Source: Bremia lactucae (lineage: Eukaryota > Oomycota > Peronosporomycetes > Peronosporales > Peronosporaceae). Taken from it: a stretch of 58,383 bases of DNA. The translations under genes and the position numbers were made by a program. The notes below the pieces were generated by a model. It had not been told where the DNA came from. It searched no databases and saw nothing but the letters and a program-made list of their open reading frames with translations. This document shows positions 9,370 through 20,878 of the stretch, piece after piece. Position 1 is the stretch's first letter. Each line of letters opens with the position of its first letter. Where the stretch lies: contig NC_090613.1 of the NCBI RefSeq assembly GCF_004359215.1, positions 7,592,324-7,650,706 of the forward strand, written 5' to 3'.

Positions 9370-9920
9370 TAGCATAAGACCATCCGTAGATGTTATATTT
9401 GCGGAAGCACGAAACATTACGTCCATCCTGCCCCTACGAAATTCGCGTAAAGCTCAAAAGAGCACCAACTCCGACCTATACCAGATATCTGGTACGATAC
9501 GAAAAAACGTCGATACTCAGCAGGTGCGGGGCGCCCTACTGGGGGACACCTAGGCTCTGTTGAACCTCTAAGAGGTGAGAGTAAACGGAACCTACCCAAA
9601 TTAGCTCAGTCCTTCGTGGCACGGGGCGAGAGTAAAAGCCTGGCTTGCTAGTCGCTCAAGCGACTGTAAAGGGCTTTGATAAGCCGTGGTCAATTTTAAT
9701 TGACTCAGGTGCGTCTTGCAATTATGCTCGACGTTTTTTCCCTTGGACGAAGTCAATAATACGTTGAAGCGCTAAAAGCGCATATAGGTGATACAATCAC
9801 TGTTCGCTTAGCGACTGGGCCTTGTGTCACTGTTCTTAAAATTCATTGAACTCAGGTATGAAGTTTCTGGACTTTGCCATTATGGAACTCTGTCTCGCCC
9901 TTGATTTGGATTCAAGACCT
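9370..9920 (+). pseudogene. Zinc knuckle and retropepsin remnant, family B
   Basis: A zinc knuckle CYICGSTKHYVHPA near 9387-9428 has lost its last Cys. The aspartic protease active site reads LIDSGASCNYAR, with DSGAS at 9702-9716 intact. The surrounding frame is broken by stops. Confidence 0.6.
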
Positions 9921-9925
9921 CATCC

Positions 9926-10985
9926 TTGATATGGCCTGGCTTTGAACGCCATGAGCTATGGATCGATTGGAGGTCTAAGACTTTAAGCGCCACGCGCAAT
10001 GTTCCCAGTAAAGTTTTGGAAAGTCATGAACCCACCTTTGCTAGGCAACAAAAGCGCTATTGGCGCGGATCATTGAATGAGTCTGTCAATGTTTTAGACA
10101 TTGGGATGTCTGAGCTAATAAAATCCAATGCTAAAGGCATTAATTCGGAGCCCGACTCAGCAGAAAGAAGTGGAACGGCACGTTCTCCGTCGATTGATAC
10201 TCGCTGTAATAACGATTCACTGAATGCTGAAAGCATTGTTGGCCTAAGGCCGAATCATCAATGGTCCAATATCAATGAGATCCGTGCAGTGGCACGTCTA
10301 AGTCCACCGAGTATGGTCGGTTCGCCAGGACCTCAAGGATGCAATATCCCTAAGATACGTGGAGTGGCACGTCTAAGTCCACCGAGTGGGATCAGCCGAG
10401 GTGGCACCATACTATGTGTCAATAGTGACACTATTGGCGATTCGCCAGGGCATTTTGGGTCAACCCTTCTAATGCACGTGAAGCGACACGTAAACGTTCG
10501 CTGGTAAAGGAAGTTGAGTTACCTAACTCCTTGTCGGATGTCAAATTAGACACCATGTCTTGTATAGAACCAATACAGGTTGGAAAATCCGGGGACGCGA
10601 ATGTCCTGGCCTCTAAGAGGCGTATTGTCTCCACTCCAAGACAGGATGGGCACGAAGCTTGTATACCCTCACAAAGTGATACGAGTGAGCAATTACACAC
10701 GCTTGTAAATGGTGTAACCGGTAACATTGAGGGGGAAGTTAGCCTTGCGGCAATTTCTTCGTTACATGCTCTTTTAGAGCTAGACGAAATGTCTATTGAT
10801 GAGTGCGGACGAGCCTCAAGGCTGGCGAGTTATCTGAGATGGTGGTCATTCGACCAACAATTGAGTTAAACTCATCGTCACTTCTAGACGAAGCTGTCCT
10901 GGATGACACAAAAGCTGCACTTAGTGCGCGAAATGGATCATCGATCCTTAAAGATCCTACGGATCCCTTTTATTCCTTGATTTAG
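9926..10985 (+). pseudogene. Protease-to-RT linker region, family B
   Basis: Open stretches of 193 and 112 codons with no domain lie between protease and RT. Short inverted repeats are common here (for example gcctctaagaggc at 10610-10622). This matches the poorly conserved linker of family A. Confidence 0.45.
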
Positions 10986-10997
10986 GAATTCCAAGAT

Positions 10998-11860
10998 GTG
11001 GTATGCAATAATCCACCAACTGTTTTACCTCCGGATAGAGGTGTTCGTCATGAAATTGACTTGGTTCCGGGAACCAAATACTGTGTCACTAGACAATGGC
11101 CTTTACCAAGGGAGCAGTGTGACGTCGTTGACGATTTCTTCCGTGCTAAGCACCAGGCTGGAATGGTACGAGAGAGCGAATCTCCTCATTCGACACCGAC
11201 ATTTTGTGTCAAAAAGCCAAATGGTAAATGGCGCATTGTATATGCTTATAATAAGCTTAATGCTGTCACTATACCAGCACAATCCCCCATTCCTAGAAAG
11301 GATGTTCTTCAGAAGAATATGGTGGGATGTACAAAATGTATGCATATTCTTTATTTCTGATTAACCATGCATGTAGTGCACTGACATTAGTCGATGGTTA
11401 CTACCAACTGCTCATGAGCTGGCGATATCCCGCTTACAGCAGTTAGCACCCAAGCGGTATGTTATGGGAGTGGTTAGTTATGCCACAAGGTGTCTCCGAC
11501 GCCCCGGCAACATTAAATCGTCAAGTGACGCAACTTTTTCTTCATCATCGAGGTTGTGCATAGAGTTTTTTTAAAGAATTTTTTGTCCATAGTCGTGCGG
11601 AGCAGAGTCGGTCGAATATGGAAAACCATTTAGACCATTTGCGAGCAGTGCTCGAGTGTATGCGCACAAATAAATTGTATGTCAATGCATCTAAATGCAT
11701 TTTTGGCGCAGACGAAATTCCTTTTTGGGATGCTTCAATGGAATGCGAGGCCTTAGAGCGGATCCTCCTACGGAAAAAGCCATAGTAGATTGACCGGTTC
11801 CTAAAAACCAAAAGATTTAGCATAAGTATTTGGGTCTCGCCAATCATTAACACAAATATA
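10998..11860 (+). pseudogene. Reverse transcriptase remnant, family B
   Basis: The fingers read RHEIDLVPGTKYCVTRQWPL, then SPTFCVKKPNGKWR-type sequence and LWEWLVMPQGVSDAPAT-type sequence. The YxDD box has become FFKEFF (about 11560-11580), so both catalytic Asp residues are gone. The frame shifts several times. Confidence 0.7.
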
Positions 11861-11877
11861 GCGAAAATGACGCTGAC

Positions 11878-12425
11878 ATGGCTAGGCCATTAACTAATCT
11901 CCATAAAAAGGATGCAGAATGGTGCTGGACTAGCACCGAACATAATTCTTTTCGAGCAGCTAAGGATACTCTTACTTATGCCTCGATTCTGGCACTGACA
12001 AACCCAAATTGCCTTTCAGTGTCGTCTGTGACGCATCGGATTTTGCCATTGACAGTGCTCTGTACTGTCAATGGCAAAATCCGATGCGTCACAAACAGAT
12101 GTTGTTGGGCGTGAAAATGTTATTGCGTTCGAGTCTAGACAGCTTGAAGCTGCGGAATAGAACTACCCAGTTTATGACAAAGAGTTCCTTGCTATGAAGT
12201 ATGCTCTCGTCAAATTCAGAGTTCATCTGCTCGGCTTTAAGCCGTTTATGGTATATACAGATCACGCGTCATTACGCACGGCGACAAAGCCGCCCCATCT
12301 TTCACAGAAAATGACCCGATGGCTATCCTTTTTCGCGGAATACAGAAATCGAGGTGAAGTATAAGCCCGGCAAGCAGAATGCTTTGGCCGATGCGTTATC
12401 ACGCAGGCTGGAATATGAGCTCTCT
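11878..12425 (+). pseudogene. RNase H remnant with palindromic disruption, family B
   Basis: RNase H motifs are visible as VCDASDFAID, then YTDHASLRTAT after a shift. The frame is derailed at 12057 by the right arm of a perfect palindrome. Downstream codons resume as ENVIAFESRQLEAAE and stop. Confidence 0.65.
12027..12093. repeat. Perfect 30-bp inverted repeat, 7-nt loop
   Basis: Arms 12027-12056 and 12064-12093 are exact reverse complements. The left arm is normal RNase H coding sequence (CDASDFAI). The right arm is its copy in inverse orientation and replaces the expected codons, so the palindrome arose by fold-back copying. Confidence 0.95.
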
Positions 12426-12439
12426 CATTAAACGACTAT

Positions 12440-13480
12440 AATGTCGCCTATAACTGAATTAATCCGTTCGGCTTGCACCAAAGATGAACAGTGTGTAGCT
12501 CTGCTACGAGCTCTAACGAACTCTAATACAGGTATTAGACTTCCGGCGTTACGTTTGCGTGCAAGGTTACATCAATTTTCTATCGATAACGACCTGTTGC
12601 TTTAATCCACCGACACCGCGGACCCTCCGCGTGTCGTTGTTCCTCATGATGACGATTTGAAGTACCGAATAGTCAATGAGGCACACTATTCTGTCCTTGG
12701 TGGTCATCTCGGTAGAATCCTAGGTTTACCTTGGCTCAGAAAATACGAGAAAGACCTACGGCTCTGTAAGCCAGATTAATTGGTCGCATAAACTCTATAA
12801 ATGGGTCAGCACATACGTTCGCACATGCGAAACTTGACAACGGGTTAAACCCTTTGCGCGTTCTGCTGCGCCACTGGCAAGTCTGCCCGTACCCATAGGG
12901 TATTTGTTGGGAGTCCATTAGTTTAAATTTTTGTTTTTGGTCTACCGAAAGATTCGGCCGGTAACTCTCTTTGTTGACCGATTGAGCAAAATGGCTCACT
13001 TAGCGGCTGTACTGGATACCATTGATGTGAAGGAACAGCAATGCTGTTTATCGATCGTACGTTTCGACAACATGGTTTGCTAGTGGCTATTGTCTCTGAT
13101 CGAGACCCCTTTGGCGGGGAAATTCTGGAAATCGATTTTCCGAGTGCTTGGCACCAGATTGGACATGTCCGGCAGCGGATGTCCGGGGCTGCGGACCATC
13201 CGCAGACCGATGGTCAACTGAACGTGTCAATCGAGTCATTCTAGACATTTTACGCAGTGTGTGTGCACAGATGCCAAAGCGCTGGATCTCACTGCTCCCA
13301 ATGGTAGAATTTGGGTTAAATAATGCTGTACATGTCTCTACAGGCTATACTCCGTTCGATGTCAACGGTCTCACCCACCTACGCGTTCCGTTAACGTTTC
13401 CACTGCGTGGCTCAGAGCTTGGTGGGGAAGAATTAGCCGATAGGCTTGCTGATGTCAGCCCTGTTACGGTTCGGAAGTAA
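12440..13480 (+). pseudogene. Integrase remnant, family B
   Basis: The recognisable integrase pieces are AHYSVLGGHLG, then FVDRLSKMAHLA-type core sequence, SDRDP, and DHPQTDGQ followed by VEFGLNNAVHVSTGYTPF. The core is shifted and stopped in several places. About 33 nt at 12713-12745 are foreign to integrase and match protease sequence. Confidence 0.65.
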
Positions 13481-13489
13481 GTAAGTGAG

Positions 13490-13962
13490 TTTCTCGAGAC
13501 GCGATTTAGCGTCTTAAGACTTGTAAGGGCTACGATGGTTGATAGCCAAGGCAAACAAAAAGAACAAGCAGATGCCAAAGGCAGAAGCTGTATAAATTCT
13601 TATATGGTCGGAGACCGAGTTTTACTAAATGCTAAAAATCTACCTACCAACTTAGTTTCGCGGTTTTCAAGACCAGATTGCGCCCGCGCTTTATTGGACC
13701 ATTTACGGTCGTGACCAAGAAGGGCCTAGCTTATTTGCTAAACCTTCCTAGCAAGCCGCGTACATACCAAGTGCTTTACGTTGGCTTGCTTGAGCCATAT
13801 CGGGACCCTTTTCACGTGGACTTGAAGGCGCTTGCGCCGAGACAGGCAGGCGTGCCGCAGATTGCTGCATCATCACCAAGATGTCCGACTGGCCCTCTAA
13901 ACGAGGCTGCTGACGCTCCAGCGTTAAAAGACGGTCCCGAACCGCCTCAAAAGAGCTCTTAG
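13490..13962 (+). pseudogene. Integrase C-terminal domain, family B
   Basis: A 94-codon frame from 13678 reads RPRFIGPFTVV and AYLLNLPSKPRTYQVLYVGLLEPY. This matches the SH3-like C-terminal domain of Gypsy integrases, which binds DNA or chromatin. A Pro/Ala-rich tail follows. Confidence 0.6.
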
Positions 13963-14072
13963 CCCGAGAAGGACCTCACGAAGAAGTTGCACCTTGTGTC
14001 TTAGAGCATCAAATGCTTCCGCCGAGATTTCTGCTCCTCCCGCGTTGCTTGTGCGCGAGGGAACCTTCAGTT

Positions 14073-14756
14073 TCACGTGGAGTAAACGAACATCAGCCCT
14101 ATCCGCAGACTCTCTATTATTCTAAAAGTCGGCGCCCGGTGGACCCAGTTCTCAAATGAGACTTCGTTTTCACTCCTTGTTTCGTTTGGAAACAAAACGA
14201 TCGGAGATTCCCTCATGGAGGTCACCGAAGCCTCACGGGCTCGATCACGTAAACGCGTCAGATACTGGCTTCGTGTCATTATCTTTGGCGTAAGGTATTG
14301 CTCATGAAGAGCGTCGCGAGCAGCGATCTCCTCCGGCGTCCTCGCCGGGTCACCGGAGATCCGGGTGCTCAAGATGTGACCCGCTATCTCTTTGAGATGC
14401 TCATCCGCACTAAGCGGAGTGAATCTATATTTACTGTGAGATTTAGCTTTCGCTATCTCGGCAGCTCGACGACAAGCTTTTTCCTCTATGAGGATTATCT
14501 GCTCTTACTCTTCATCGAGCGGATTCGTATTGACGTTGGACTCAGGGTTCCGTGTCCTGCTCAATGCAGTTAAATCATCAGCGGCACCACGTTCTGGAAA
14601 CGGATTCGGGGCCCGACGACGTTTATCCGGAGGAGAAGGCGTGAGAGAATAACGCTCTTTCTCCTCCTCCTCTGATGGAGAGTGACATCCAAAGTTTACC
14701 ATTCCCTCATCGTCGAGGAAGGTGCTAAGAGTCTGTGGCTCACGCTTGATTGTCAT
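14073..14756 (-). pseudogene. Antisense ORF near 3' LTR, family B
   Basis: Reading from an ATG at 14756, this is 227 codons interrupted by a single TAA at 14505-14507. The N-terminus is acidic and Pro-rich (SPSEEEEKERYSLTPSPPDK) and includes a basic cluster, KRRRAPNP. The second half is charged and helical (IAARDALHEQYLTPK, YLTRLRDRAREASV). It starts 110 bp from the 3' LTR, the same position as the family A antisense frame, but no sequence similarity between the two is visible. The function is unknown. Confidence 0.5.
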
Positions 14757-14866
14757 GAGACAAAGGAAAGAAAAACACAACCGAGCGGTTAGCTGTTTCG
14801 GTTCCAACCTCAAAGAGGAAATGAAACGAATGTTGTCTCCCAGGGGTCAACAGTCTGATGGGGGGG

Positions 14867-15350
14867 GGTAATGGGGCACACATCGGTTAAAGAACCGTTG
14901 TTGCGGTACATTTACTTTATAAGTAAAATACCCTTTATCTAATTTAAAATAATTAGTTACTTAAATCCCATTTATTATGGGTAACAATTGTGGTCGCCGC
15001 CAGATATACATCTGGCGGCCAAAATCTAATTTAAATTTGCTAGGGAAAGGTATTAGATTATACAATTGAATAAAGTGCAGTTCCCCCTTTTGATCTTAAA
15101 GCGTTAAGTGCCTTTCTAAGGCTTGCGCATTGATCTGTAAGAGATAGAAGCCTTTGTAAGGTATATACGCTTGGGCACTAGTTGCAACTTGGTTCTACGA
15201 GCCCCTAAATCCATTGAACTAGGATTCCCTAAGCTTTAACAGCTTGTTCAACACCCTGAGTTGTTAAACCGATTAGTTCAATAGAACGAAGAGACTCTCT
15301 GAGTCTATAAGTCTTCCTCTGACTTCAAAAGCGAGGTAGCTTCGCCAAAG
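14867..15350 (+). repeat. 3' LTR, family B
   Basis: The LTR begins with a one-base variant of TGTAATGGGGCACA right after a G-run polypurine tract (14856-14866). It matches the solo LTR at 50676 along its length, for example the hairpin gccagatatacatctggc. The expected end CTACA is degenerate, so the right boundary is approximate. Confidence 0.75.
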
Positions 15351-15400
15351 GAGGTCTATAAGTAAAGTGTTTGTAGGCGGACACGTCTTAATGCGGCCAC

Positions 15401-15756
15401 TGTAACGGATTTTATCGTTCCATGAAATTAACACTTAAAGGTTGTTAATTAATATATTATACAAAAAATAGATAATATTTGGAGAACATGGAGAAAATTG
15501 CTTTACATAGTAATAGTCGGAAAGCTTATCCATTGGTAGATATAGAGCATTATATCTACATGTTCCGCGGTCCAATCAGCGCTGGACGCACGCAAAGAGA
15601 GAGACCGAAAAGACTTTATTACATGCTTTGTATGAGTTTATAATTAAGTTAGTATAAATTAGATAGAAACAGAAGAACTTAACTATATTAAATCCGGTTT
15701 TATATTAACCCTCTTTTAAAACAAGTGTCTGAAGAAGTCGACAGTGCCCCGTTACA
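15401..15756 (+). repeat. 5' LTR, family A copy 1
   Basis: The LTR starts TGTAACGG and ends GTGCCCCGTTACA. It lacks the ~85-bp hairpin segment present near the 3' end of other family A LTRs. The following PBS reads TGGTAACAC, one change from TGGTAGCAC. Confidence 0.8.
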
Positions 15757-15811
15757 CCTGGTAACACTTTGTGGTCCATCCAAGGACCACAGTTCCATTA
15801 TATAACGTGGA

Positions 15812-16650
15812 CATGTTAGATTATAATGGAAATACGGATCACGTTTCGCGCGATAGCTGCTCCTTTCTAAGTGACATAGAAATGAGTGCGGTCGAACGAA
15901 TGAGTTCGACCGTAGGGAACGATGCCATTTTGGCCATGCTGTCCGGTTGGACAGAGATGCCTTCGAATCAGCCATCGCCAAGTTCATACAACATGAACTT
16001 GACGAGGCGAAGGAGAAGGTAGCCTTGCTTAATCAGCAAGACTCTCAACAGCCAGATCTGTTGAGATCACAGCAGGTAGAGAGAGACCTCTGTAACTGGG
16101 ATGACGCACACGCGTCGTCCGGAAACCTTAAAGATTGGCATCTAAGTATACGGGGGTCGAAGAAGACTCCCTCTTAAGATGGTTCGTCGAGTTGGACGAT
16201 GCTGTAAGGGCTCGTCACATTGCTCAGTCAAATTTGGCATGTCGTGCCAAAATTTGGGCAACAGGCCTTAAATTGCGCGACCCATATGTCTTTAGGTCGC
16301 TAGAGGCTCTTAAAGCCCGGCTCATACAAACGTTTAACCCGCCTAGGGCTAAGTTCAAAGCTCGATCGGAGCTTTTGAAACTCAAGCAAGGTAAGCGTGA
16401 TGTTCAGGCTTATGCCCGGCACATAAGACTCTTAGCGAGTTGTACCACAAACAACCCTGTTCATGAACATATATTGATTTCGGTGTTCATGCAAGGTCTT
16501 ATGGATGGCCCCGTAAAGATTTACGTGTTCCGCTTGGAACTGGATACGCTCGAAGAGCCAATATCCGTAGCGGAGCAGGAGGACTTGAAGGACGATACAA
16601 TTCCAAACTTTAGCTTGAGACAGGCTCAAGCTAGTTCGTATTGTCCTTGA
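15812..16650 (+). pseudogene. gag capsid region, family A copy 1 (5' part)
   Basis: Pieces in shifting frames include SDIEMSAVERMSSTVGND, ELDEAKEKVALLNQQ and a long stretch with the retrotransposon gag pattern (LKARLIQTFNPPRAKFKARS, LKLKQGKRDVQAYARHIR). The sequence continues at 19543 after the interruption. Confidence 0.65.
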
Positions 16651-16701
16651 AAGGCCCTGAATGTGCCTGCACNTCAATATTTTTTTAAATTTTATTTAAT
16701 T
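16651..16701. other. Short cox1-like scrap at gap edge
   Basis: Positions 16651-16672, read on the minus strand, encode VQAHSGP. This equals the cox1 segment at 18835-18856, with 20 of 22 bases identical and both mismatches at third codon positions. An ambiguous base (16673) and AT-rich sequence follow, then the N run. Confidence 0.6.
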
Positions 16702-16938
16702 NNNNNNNNNNNNNNNNNNNNNNNNNNNNNNNNNNNNNNNNNNNNNNNNNNNNNNNNNNNNNNNNNNNNNNNNNNNNNNNNNNNNNNNNNNNNNNNNNNN
16801 NNNNNNNNNNNNNNNNNNNNNNNNNNNNNNNNNNNNNNNNNNNNNNNNNNNNNNNNNNNNNNNNNNNNNNNNNNNNNNNNNNNNNNNNNNNNNNNNNNNN
16901 NNNNNNNNNNNNNNNNNNNNNNNNNNNNNNNNNNNNNN
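16702..16938. other. Assembly gap (237 N)
   Basis: This is a run of N of unknown true length. It lies between Gypsy gag and the AT-rich mitochondrial-type segment. Confidence 0.99.
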
Positions 16939-17027
16939 AAGCCTTACTTACTTAAAAAATAAAATTATATTAAAAAATTATTATATAATATTAAATAATA
17001 ATACCAGTTATCTATTAAAAATAATTT

Positions 17028-17519
17028 ATGGTAAAAATGGCAATAAGGGAATTTATTGGTCTTGAGAGTGATTATGAATCGTTATTGCTAAATCAAGAAA
17101 AAATACTTCAATCGTTGGAAAAATTGGAAAATGTGGAAGTTGAAAATCAACAAACCCATTTATCCGATTACATTACTTTAAAAAATACACTTTATTTTTT
17201 AATATTTTTAGGATTCATCGGCGGTGGTTTTTGGTTATATAATACGGATTTTTTTAATAATTCAATATTAGAATCCATAAAATCATTGGGTGAATTATCA
17301 AGAGATTTGCATAAAATCGATCAAAAAAGTGTTCTAGAAGCGTTAAAAAAACTAAATGAGAATTCGGTTAATTTGTCTAAAGAAGAAATTAAAATTTTAA
17401 TGGAAATTAAAAATTTATTATTGAAAAAAGGGATTGATGAAAATAAATCCTTAAATCGTCCTCTTTCGGAGATATTACAACCGAAAAATGGTGGTATAGT
17501 TTGGGATGATAAAAGTTAA
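17028..17519 (+). CDS. Unknown ORF in AT-rich segment, 163 aa
   Basis: The frame starts at ATG (MVKMAIREFIGLESDY) and ends TAA. It has an N-terminal Leu/Glu helix, one clear membrane segment (LYFLIFLGFIGGGFWLY, about residues 56-72) and a charged, helical C-terminal half (LEALKKLNENSVNLSKEEI). Base composition matches the neighbouring cox1, so it is probably organellar or plasmid-like. It faces cox1. I do not recognise a family. Confidence 0.45.
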   Translation: MVKMAIREFIGLESDYESLLLNQEKILQSLEKLENVEVENQQTHLSDYITLKNTLYFLIFLGFIGGGFWLYNTDFFNNSILESIKSLGELSRDLHKIDQKSVLEALKKLNENSVNLSKEEIKILMEIKNLLLKKGIDENKSLNRPLSEILQPKNGGIVWDDKS

Positions 17520-17527
17520 TATATTAT

Positions 17528-17719
17528 ATGGAAAGAACAGTAACAGAAACAATAACACAATTTACAACATCAAATGAAACGAGGATGGTTTTAAGACCGT
17601 CAACATTAAATGTGAGAGATAATTACATTGCTAAATTAGAAAATTGGGTTAATAATTATATAAAATATATATTTTTATCGATTATTAAATATCAATTACA
17701 ATTACTTCAATTATTTTAA
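17528..17719 (+). CDS. Unknown small ORF in AT-rich segment, 63 aa
   Basis: This frame begins eight bases after the stop of the 163-aa frame. It reads MERTVTETITQFTTSNET and ends with a hydrophobic tail (YIKYIFLSIIKYQLQLLQLF). No homologue is recognised. It could be a spacer frame or the remnant of a longer gene. Confidence 0.3.
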   Translation: MERTVTETITQFTTSNETRMVLRPSTLNVRDNYIAKLENWVNNYIKYIFLSIIKYQLQLLQLF

Positions 17720-17806
17720 TATAGGTATTTTCTTACTATTAAAATAAATTAATAACAATAATTTCTGTAAAAGTTATAATGGGTGGATTTCTCCATCCCA
17801 TCCATT

Positions 17807-19258
<1,452 letters not shown>

Positions 19259-19542
19259 CTATTGTTTTATTCTTTAAGAATTCATTTTTTGAAAATAAGT
19301 TTTTAATTTAATTTAAATACAAAATTATATTATATATTTTTTTAAAAAATTAAAAGCGATGGTTTTAATTTTTATTTTTTAAAAATTGTTTAATTCTATT
19401 GATTATATGTTTGATATCGGTAAACATCAACAATGTTAAAAATGTTATACCTATAACTTTAAATATCATAATGAAAATTTTAATTTATATGTTAAAATCG
19501 AAATTAATTTTATTTTTCAACCAAATTAAATAGTCTTCTAAT

Positions 19543-19795
19543 GGAACTGAGTTTGGAGGTCCAGAACCTATGGACCTCTCTGATGTCGAAAGCAAGAAAC
19601 CTCGCTTTTCGAAGCAAAAGCGATTGCAGAAATGCAATCACTGTCAAAAATTAGGACACTACGCTCATGAGTGTAGTGCTTCACGCCCAGTACCGAGAGG
19701 TACTGAACGTAATTTTGGACCGAATGCCAAAAAGGGCAAAGGTCGCGGGTCCGACGTTGTTGGAAAATCGCAACAGCGAGGTGGACCGTAAAAAA
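19543..19795 (+). pseudogene. gag C-terminus with zinc knuckle, family A copy 1
   Basis: After the interruption the gag frame continues as PMDLSDVESKKPRFSKQKR. It has an intact CCHC knuckle, CNHCQKLGHYAHEC (about 19630-19671), the nucleic-acid-binding motif of Gypsy nucleocapsid. It ends in a basic GKGRGSD tail. Confidence 0.7.
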
Positions 19796-19929
19796 AACGG
19801 TCGAGGTCAGTAGGGGCGCAACGCCCTACTGATCCAGCAACCTCAAGAGAATTTGCAAATTTCTTGACGAAAGTTGCTGCAGACACACAGTCGTTATGTG
19901 TCTCTGCACCTGGCGATGAGGTATTCCTG

Positions 19930-20327
19930 TATTCCTCATCACGTTGAAGTTAAAAGCGACAAATGATTTGTCCTCAGAGCACTAGTGGACTGTTGGGCGT
20001 CAAATAACCTTATTCGTTGCCAGTCGCTAGAGGGTCGTAGGCATAAATATGTTGAGCGCGACATCCCTCTAACGAGGATGACGGTGCGTGCGCTCGATAA
20101 AAGTAATGAAACGCGTAGAGAAATTTCACTACACGTTAAAACATTTACAGTACGATGATGATTTCATCGTACTGGATTTGGATGACAAATTTGATGTCAT
20201 TCTAGGTTTACCTTGGCTCAAAAATTATGAGCCAAGAATTAGCTGGCAGCATCGATCCGTAAAGATGCCTGCCACTTGTTCATCAGATGGCCATATCATC
20301 AACGTTTTGGAGCGTCCACGAGCGTGA
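19930..20327 (+). pseudogene. Protease remnant, family A copy 1
   Basis: The retropepsin active site is degraded to LVDCWASNN. The end of the domain reads DDKFDVILGLPWLKNYEPRISW. The frame stops at a TGA (20325-20327) that copy 2 shares, where copy 3 has TGT. The linker to RT continues in the same frame after this stop. Confidence 0.6.
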
Positions 20328-20878
20328 GGATGTACTACGAGTGAGTGGGATGGCCTCACTTGTGGTAAGGTCGTTAGTACGACTGCACAAGATCAAAGTG
20401 TGGTTACTAATCACACTATGGAATCAGCAGCCGGCGGCTGTGCGATTGCGCAGGCAGCGCCGAAGGTCCACCACTCGAATAAGTCGAGTGGATTTAAACA
20501 TGAATGTACGCCTAGCGGGCGATATTCAAGAAATATACCGGTTGTCCAAAAGGGACAACACGATAATCGTTGGTCGAGTAGAGAGTCGACCGTAGAGGAC
20601 CCTACTGTGATAGTGCAATCACAGTCGGAAGACGTTGAGGAAATAAATTCCCACGTACTTGTGGAGAAATCTCCTCAAATAGTTAATGCGGAAATGACTA
20701 AACTTCAGCATCCCGAAGGATTGATTCCTCGGCAGCCTGTGGATAAATTCCAGGAAGAAACCGAGACATTAAATGTCTTGGTTAATGACGGATCAAGAGT
20801 AGCCGCCTATACTCTTGATCTGTATGCGCCTCCGAAGTCAACTTCGGAGATAACTCAATTACCAACCCTAAAATCATA
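20328..20878 (+). pseudogene. Protease-RT linker, family A copy 1
   Basis: This stays open in the protease frame after the TGA (159 codons from 20400). It is rich in Ser, Gln and Glu and has no known domain. It is unusually dense in perfect hairpins, including 11-bp stems at 20148-20174 (just upstream) and 20791-20820. It ends at the junction of the RT deletion. Confidence 0.5.

Larger units (their letters stand above)
8380..15350 (+). mobile_element. Ty3/Gypsy element family B, decayed
   Basis: The order is gag, zinc knuckle, protease, RT, RNase H, integrase, as in Ty3/Gypsy. The 5' LTR is truncated to its last ~65 bp and the 3' LTR is nearly complete. Frames are broken by many stops and shifts, and the RT catalytic DD is lost. 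It has an antisense frame near the 3' end. Family identity is supported by the solo LTR of the same family at 50676-51115. Confidence 0.85.

Noticed and set aside
20088..20327. Independent 79-aa gene
   Set aside because: It is the end of the Gypsy protease domain (LGLPWLKNYEP) and starts at a GTG inside that frame.
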